A stretch of 36,601 bases of DNA from Pseudomonas fluorescens (GTDB lineage Bacteria; Pseudomonadota; Gammaproteobacteria; Pseudomonadales; Pseudomonadaceae). The stretch spans positions 1-36,601 of the forward strand of contig NZ_CABVHQ010000060.1 of NCBI RefSeq assembly GCF_902497895.1. The letters run 5' to 3'. This document shows positions 33,410-36,601 of this stretch, one piece after another. How positions within the stretch are numbered: position 1 is the stretch's first letter; the number at the start of each line of letters is the position of its first letter. Made by a program: the position numbers and the translations under genes. The notes beneath the pieces are model-generated. The model was not told the origin of the DNA and made no database searches. It saw nothing but the letters and a program-made list of their open reading frames with translations.

Positions 33410-33814
33410 TTACGCGTCCATTCCGTCATCCTTGAACTGGTCCTTCACATATTTGATCGCGGTCCGCCCATGAGCGGCGGGCAAACCGTCTTCACCCAGA
33501 TTGACGAAGACCATTCTTTCGACCGTGAGAATACTTTTGCGGGTGATCTTGTTGCGCACTTCACAGGTCAGGGTGATCGAGGTGCGACCGAATTCGGTGG
33601 CAGTGATGCCCAGTTCGATGATGTCGCCCTGACGCGAGGCGCTGACGAAGTTGATTTCGGAAATGTACTTGGTGACCACGCGCTGGTTACCCAGCTGGAC
33701 GATGGCGTAGATCGCCGCTTCTTCGTCGATCCAGCGCAACAGGCTGCCGCCGAACAGCGTGCCGTTGGGGTTGAGGTCTTCGGGTTTTACCCATTTGCGG
33801 GTGTGGAAATTCAT
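33410..33814 (-). CDS. Acyl-CoA thioesterase (YciA-like hotdog fold)
   Basis: Predicted 134-residue hotdog-fold thioesterase that hydrolyses acyl-CoA to free acid and CoA. The segment NPNGTLFGGSLLRWIDEEAA (about 15-34) carries the Asn and acidic residue of the YciA/acyl-CoA hydrolase active site. TKYISEINFVSASRQGD and the VERMVFVNLGEDG strand follow. AGGAG lies 5 bases before the ATG at 33814; a GTG two codons earlier is possible but less well placed. Substrate chain length is not visible. It is divergent from ahcY, with the riboswitch leader between; no promoter was fixed for it. Confidence 0.85.
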   Translation of the reverse strand: MNFHTRKWVKPEDLNPNGTLFGGSLLRWIDEEAAIYAIVQLGNQRVVTKYISEINFVSASRQGDIIELGITATEFGRTSITLTCEVRNKITRKSILTVERMVFVNLGEDGLPAAHGRTAIKYVKDQFKDDGMDA

Positions 33815-33933
33815 GCTCACTCCTGACCGTCCTGCCGATTGATGGAACTGATAATGGCAGACCTCGTCCGTTAGCTCTATTAACCAACGCCTATGGTCTC
33901 GATTACCGTTCGGACATCGACCGACAGAAACCC

Positions 33934-33962
33934 TTGGGAAGTATCGCGCACACGGCTATAAT
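33934..33962 (+). promoter_or_regulatory. Sigma-70 promoter of ahcY
   Basis: TTGGGA (33934-33939) and a perfect TATAAT (33957-33962) are separated by 17 bases. Transcription should start at about 33969. This gives a leader of about 187 bases that contains the SAH riboswitch. Confidence 0.75.
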
Positions 33963-34012
33963 CGCCTCCGTTTCAAAACGGTCATCTCCAGTTGACCGTT
34001 TTCCCGCCACCT

Positions 34013-34149
34013 GTCCGAGGGGCGCTGCAGCAGGTTTTAACCTGTCAGGCTCGGATGGGGCGTTGTTTGTACCGGGCTCTCCTTGCAAGGGCTTGCGGCA
34101 CAAACACTAAACGCACAACGGCGCCCATTCGCATATCTACGAATGGAGG
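34013..34149 (+). promoter_or_regulatory. SAH riboswitch and expression platform of ahcY
   Basis: The aptamer shows the known SAH-riboswitch core: CCGAGGGGCGCTGCAGC (from 34015), then CAGGCTCGG (34046-34054) and AACGGCGCCC (34117-34126). CCGAG (34015-34019) pairs with CTCGG (34050-34054), enclosing hairpin CAGGTT/AACCTG. GGGCGC (34020-34025) pairs with GCGCCC (34121-34126) to form the long-range stem. A variable hairpin TGTTTGT/ACAAACA (34064-34070, 34100-34106) lies between. Downstream, CCATTCG (34125-34131) can pair with CGAATGG (34140-34146), covering the start of the ribosome-binding site GGAGG (34145-34149). Bases 34125-34126 are shared, so aptamer folding would weaken the blocking hairpin. 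This fits activation by SAH. Confidence 0.9.
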
Positions 34150-34155
34150 CTCTTC

Positions 34156-35565
34156 ATGAGCGCTGTAATCACGCCTGCAGATTTTAACGACTACAAAGTC
34201 GCCGACATGTCCCTGGCTGCCTGGGGTCGTCGCGAAACCATCATCGCCGAATCGGAAATGCCGGCCCTGATGGGTCTGCGCCGCAAGTACGCTGGTGAGC
34301 AGCCGCTCAAGGGCGCGAAAATCCTCGGCTGCATCCACATGACCATTCAGACCGCCGTGCTGATCGAAACCCTGGTTGCCCTGGGTGCCGAAGTGCGCTG
34401 GTCGTCCTGCAACATTTTCTCCACTCAAGACCAGGCCGCTGCCGCTATCGCTGCTGCCGGCATCGCGGTTTTCGCCTGGAAAGGCGAGACTGAGGAAGAG
34501 TACGAGTGGTGCCTGGAGCAGACCATCCTCAAAGATGGCCAGCCTTGGGACGCCAACATGGTGCTCGACGATGGCGGCGACCTGACCGAACTGCTGCACA
34601 AGAAGTACCCGGCAATCCTGGACAAAGTCCACGGTGTCACCGAAGAAACCACCACCGGCGTTCACCGCCTGCTGGACATGCTGGCCAAGGGCGAGCTGAA
34701 AATCCCGGCCATCAACGTCAACGACTCGGTGACCAAGAGCAAGAACGACAACAAGTACGGCTGCCGTCACAGCCTGAACGATGCGATCAAGCGCGGCACC
34801 GACCACCTGCTGTCCGGCAAGCAAGCGCTGGTCATCGGCTACGGCGACGTGGGCAAGGGCTCTTCGCAGTCCCTGCGCCAGGAAGGCATGATCGTTAAAG
34901 TTTCCGAAGTCGACCCGATTTGCGCCATGCAAGCCTGCATGGATGGTTTCGAACTGGTTTCGCCGTTTATCGACGGGATCAACGACGGCACCGAAGCGAG
35001 CATCGACAAAGCGCTGCTGGGCAAGATCGACCTGATCGTAACCACTACCGGCAACGTTAATGTTTGCGACTCGAACATGCTCAAAGCCCTGAAAAAGCGT
35101 GCGGTCGTCTGCAACATCGGCCACTTCGACAACGAAATCGACACTGCTTTCATGCGCAAGAACTGGGCATGGGAAGAAGTGAAGCCACAGGTTCACAAGG
35201 TTCATCGTACTGGCGCGGGCGATTTCGACCCACAGAACGACGACTATCTGATCCTGCTGGCCGAAGGCCGTCTGGTTAACCTGGGCAACGCCACTGGCCA
35301 CCCAAGCCGGATCATGGATGGTTCGTTCGCCAACCAGGTACTGGCGCAGATCTTCCTGTTCGGCCAGAAGTACGCCGACCTGCCGCCAGCCAAAAAGGCC
35401 GAGCGTCTGACCGTTGAAGTACTGCCGAAGAAGCTCGACGAAGAAGTGGCCCTGGAAATGGTCCGCGGTTTCGGTGGGGTGGTCACTCAACTGACCAAGC
35501 AGCAGGCTGACTACATCGGCGTAACCGTCGAAGGCCCGTTCAAGCCGCACGCTTACCGTTACTGA
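34156..35565 (+). CDS. ahcY: Adenosylhomocysteinase (SAH hydrolase)
   Basis: Predicted 469-residue NAD-dependent cytoplasmic enzyme splitting SAH into adenosine and homocysteine, which removes the product inhibitor of methyltransferases. Visible motifs are HMTIQTAVLIETL, SSCNIFSTQDQAAAAI, GVTEETTTGVHRL, the NAD-binding VIGYGDVGKGSSQSLR and the C-terminal KPHAYRY that reaches the partner subunit's NAD site. GGAGG lies 6 bases before the ATG and is part of the riboswitch platform. It is followed on the same strand by metF after a REPIN, so both may be made from the SAH-regulated promoter. Confidence 0.97.
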   Translation: MSAVITPADFNDYKVADMSLAAWGRRETIIAESEMPALMGLRRKYAGEQPLKGAKILGCIHMTIQTAVLIETLVALGAEVRWSSCNIFSTQDQAAAAIAAAGIAVFAWKGETEEEYEWCLEQTILKDGQPWDANMVLDDGGDLTELLHKKYPAILDKVHGVTEETTTGVHRLLDMLAKGELKIPAINVNDSVTKSKNDNKYGCRHSLNDAIKRGTDHLLSGKQALVIGYGDVGKGSSQSLRQEGMIVKVSEVDPICAMQACMDGFELVSPFIDGINDGTEASIDKALLGKIDLIVTTTGNVNVCDSNMLKALKKRAVVCNIGHFDNEIDTAFMRKNWAWEEVKPQVHKVHRTGAGDFDPQNDDYLILLAEGRLVNLGNATGHPSRIMDGSFANQVLAQIFLFGQKYADLPPAKKAERLTVEVLPKKLDEEVALEMVRGFGGVVTQLTKQQADYIGVTVEGPFKPHAYRY

Positions 35566-35588
35566 TCCGCGATCCCGCGATCCCGCGT

Positions 35589-35653
35589 GTAGGAGCTGCC
35601 GGAGGCTGCGATCTTTTGATCTTTAAAAGATCGCAGCCTTCGGCAGCTCCTAC
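35589..35653. repeat. REPIN-like inverted repeat, class B, between ahcY and metF
   Basis: GTAGGAGCTGCCGGAGGCTG with CGATCTTTTGATCTT faces AAAAGATCGCAGCCTTCGGC plus AGCTCCTAC. The loop is very short, so this is the most compact class B copy. It sits in the ahcY-metF intergenic gap and ends 43 bases before the metF ATG. Confidence 0.87.
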
Positions 35654-35696
35654 GCGGGGGCAAGCATCCGGTTTTCGAGTTTCCAAGGATACGACC

Positions 35697-36542
35697 ATGT
35701 CCCAAGACCGTCGCTACAGCTTTGAGTTCTTCCCGACCAAGACCGATGCCGGGCATGAAAAGCTCCTCGCCACTGCCCGTCATCTGGCCAGTTACAACCC
35801 CGATTTCTTCTCCTGCACTTATGGCGCAGGCGGCTCCACCCGTGATCGCACGATGAATACCGTGTTGCAGCTGGAGCACGAAGTAAAAATTCCTGCGGCG
35901 CCGCATATGTCCTGCGTTGGCGACAGCAAGGACGATCTGCGCGGCCTGTTGAGCCAGTACAAGGATGCGGGCATCACCCGTATCGTCGCCCTGCGCGGTG
36001 ACCTGCCGTCGGGCATGGGCATCGCCAGCGGTGAAATGCGCCACGCCAATGATCTGGTGAGTTTCATTCGCGAAGAGACCGGCAGCCATTTCCACATCGA
36101 AGTCGCCGCTTACCCGGAAATGCACCCGCAAGCGCGCAATTTCGAAGAGGATCTGCTCAACTTCGTGCGCAAGGCCAACTCTGGCGCCGACAGTGCAATC
36201 ACCCAGTACTTCTTCAACGCCGACAGCTACTTCTATTTCGTCGAGCGTGTACGGGCCATGGGCGTGAACATCCCGATCGTGCCGGGCATCATGCCGATCA
36301 CCAACTACAGCAAACTGGCGCGGTTCTCCGATGCCTGCGGCGCGGAAATCCCACGCTGGATCCGCAAGCAACTGGAAGCTTACGGTGATGACACCCAGAG
36401 CATCCAGGCTTTCGGCGAGCAGGTCATCACGCAGATGTGTGAACGCTTGCTGCAAGGTGGCGCACCAGGGTTGCACTTCTATACCCTGAACCAGGCCGAA
36501 CCTAGCCTGGCGGTGTGGAACAACCTGAAGCTGCCGCGTTGA
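35697..36542 (+). CDS. metF: 5,10-methylenetetrahydrofolate reductase
   Basis: Predicted 281-residue flavin enzyme reducing methylene-tetrahydrofolate to methyl-tetrahydrofolate, the methyl donor for methionine synthase. Visible features are YSFEFFPTKTDAGHEKL at the N-terminus, FSCTYGAGGSTRDRT, VALRGDLPSGMG and ITQYFFNADSYFYFVER. Length is normal for bacterial MetF. I chose the ATG at 35697 because AAGGA (35685-35689) lies 7 bases upstream; the open frame before it reads through the repeat. It completes the methionine/SAM cycle set of this window with metK and ahcY. Confidence 0.95.
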   Translation: MSQDRRYSFEFFPTKTDAGHEKLLATARHLASYNPDFFSCTYGAGGSTRDRTMNTVLQLEHEVKIPAAPHMSCVGDSKDDLRGLLSQYKDAGITRIVALRGDLPSGMGIASGEMRHANDLVSFIREETGSHFHIEVAAYPEMHPQARNFEEDLLNFVRKANSGADSAITQYFFNADSYFYFVERVRAMGVNIPIVPGIMPITNYSKLARFSDACGAEIPRWIRKQLEAYGDDTQSIQAFGEQVITQMCERLLQGGAPGLHFYTLNQAEPSLAVWNNLKLPR

Positions 36543-36576
36543 GGCAGCTGCAAGCTACACGTTGAAAGCTTTAAGC

Positions 36577-36601
36577 AAGATCAAAAGATCGCAGCCTGCG
36601 G
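36577..36601. repeat. Class B repeat arm cut by the window end
   Basis: AAGATCAAAAGATCGCAGCC followed by TGCGG matches the right-hand type arm of class B elements. It begins 35 bases after the metF stop, and the rest lies beyond the window. Confidence 0.75.

Overview
The window looks like chromosomal DNA of a Pseudomonas of the P. fluorescens group. It has high GC, a tkt-epd-pgk-fba glycolysis/Calvin-type gene order beside metK, ahcY-metF preceded by an S-adenosylhomocysteine (SAH) riboswitch, and many REP/REPIN elements of the kinds typical of this group. No phage, integrase, CRISPR array, rRNA or tRNA gene was recognised. This is mainly core and soft-core genome with small accessory genes between.

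Layout. 1-4.8 kb: a second-type TldD/TldE metalloprotease pair and an MdtD-like exporter. 4.8-10 kb: DEAD-box helicase DbpA, a BaiN-type flavoprotein and the YccS membrane protein. 10-12.6 kb: a periplasmic solute-binding protein, ElaA acetyltransferase, a small winged-helix protein and a YgjP-type metallopeptidase. 12.6-15.7 kb: a REC-PAS-GGDEF-EAL cyclic-di-GMP protein divergent from a family 7 alginate lyase. 16-22.4 kb, minus strand: tkt, epd, pgk, two small lipoproteins (one MliC-like) and fba. 22.6-24.9 kb: a SahR-like ArsR/methyltransferase regulator and metK, preceded by a 30-bp near-perfect palindrome. 25.1-29.3 kb: LigB, a DUF1090 protein, a lipoprotein cytochrome c-prime and MltA. 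29.4-33.8 kb: MAPEG protein, EamA transporter, YdhP-like MFS exporter, FNT channel and acyl-CoA thioesterase. 33.9-36.5 kb: promoter, SAH riboswitch, ahcY and metF.

How the genes work together. The clearest theme is the activated methyl cycle. MetK makes SAM, AhcY removes SAH, and MetF supplies the methyl group for remaking methionine. Two SAH-responsive devices appear to control them: a protein repressor (SahR-like, on sahR-metK) and an RNA switch (on ahcY and perhaps metF). The second theme is central carbon metabolism (tkt, epd, pgk, fba). The third is the cell envelope: MltA, MliC, alginate lyase, a cyclic-di-GMP enzyme and lipoproteins.

Intergenic space is dominated by inverted-repeat elements. 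At least fifteen were found in five sequence classes, including one cut by the right window edge. They lie inside operons, at gene ends (one contains the mltA stop codon) and just upstream of start codons. I found no clearly new multi-gene defence or mobile system. The best leads are the two-layer SAH control, the paralogous TldD/E pair next to an exporter, a substituted metal-ligand position in the EAL domain, and the export signal on LigB.
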